Of a stretch of 33,868 nt of DNA, positions 33,789 through 33,868 are shown in pieces. Position 1 is the first letter of the stretch. Each line of letters starts with the position of its first letter. A model generated the notes under the pieces. The model saw only the letters and a program-made list of their open reading frames with translations, did not search any database and was not told where the DNA came from. Where the stretch lies: assembly GCA_949743265.1 (NCBI GenBank), contig CATJSX010000031.1, positions 1-33,868 of the forward strand. The letters are read 5' to 3'. The stretch comes from an uncultured Peptococcaceae bacterium (GTDB lineage: Bacteria > Bacillota > Peptococcia > Peptococcales > Peptococcaceae). A program made the position numbers and the translations under genes.

Positions 33789-33868
33789 ATGGCAAAAGCA
33801 AAGTACGAACGTACAAAACCCCATGTAAATATTGGGACAATCGGTCACGTCGACCATGGAAAAACAAC
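33789..33868 (+). CDS. tuf: Elongation factor Tu, 5' fragment cut by the window end
   Basis: The first 26 codons of EF-Tu are visible. They read [20 protein letters not shown] and then VDHGKTT, which is the G1 GTP-binding motif (GHVDHGKTT). TGAGGAGGAAG (33773-33783) lies just before ATG 33789. The rest of the gene lies beyond the window. Its place after fusA is the normal str-operon order. Confidence 0.97.

Overview
The window comes from an AT-rich, endospore-lineage Firmicute. Three things point there: a PolC-type DNA polymerase III, a SpoIIP/YIEGIA sporulation cluster, and the gene order rpmG-secE-nusG-rplKAJL-rpoBC-L7Ae-rpsL-rpsG-fusA-tuf. A MacA-like adaptor with a very long coiled coil would suit a diderm lineage such as the Negativicutes, but this placement is an inference. 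No phage, insertion sequence, CRISPR array, tRNA or rRNA was recognised. Start codons are often GTG or TTG backed by strong Shine-Dalgarno (SD) sequences.

Layout. 1-950: AT-rich DNA, a consensus sigma-A promoter, and one small orphan gene closed by a strong terminator. 1031-4119: a coupled sporulation operon (DUF1614 membrane protein, SpoIIP, YIEGIA protein, small YIEGIA partner) with a possible SigF-type promoter and its own terminator. 4166-8551: polC as a separate unit. 8648-11801: a DUF5713-like protein, a COG2509 flavoprotein, YraN and an unrecognised Cys-rich protein. 12037-13884: a lipoprotein flavoenzyme. Two terminators separate it from a minus-strand operon (18452 down to 14086) for a MacAB-like exporter, made of adaptor, permease, small lipoprotein and ATPase in transcription order.

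Divergent from the exporter is yjdF, preceded by a leader that I identify as a yjdF-type riboswitch. Its CCTCCTT is an exact complement of the gene's AAGGAGG Shine-Dalgarno. The two promoters appear to share overlapping -35 boxes. An azaaromatic-sensing RNA back to back with an efflux operon is the most interesting arrangement in the window.

19481-33868: the ribosome/RNA polymerase supercluster. It contains the 49-aa rpmG, an L10 leader with an attenuator, a structured rplL-rpoB intergenic region with an extended -10 promoter, TTG-started rpoB and rpoC, a strong promoter before an L7Ae-type gene whose start codon is unclear, then rpsL, rpsG, fusA and the first 80 bases of tuf.
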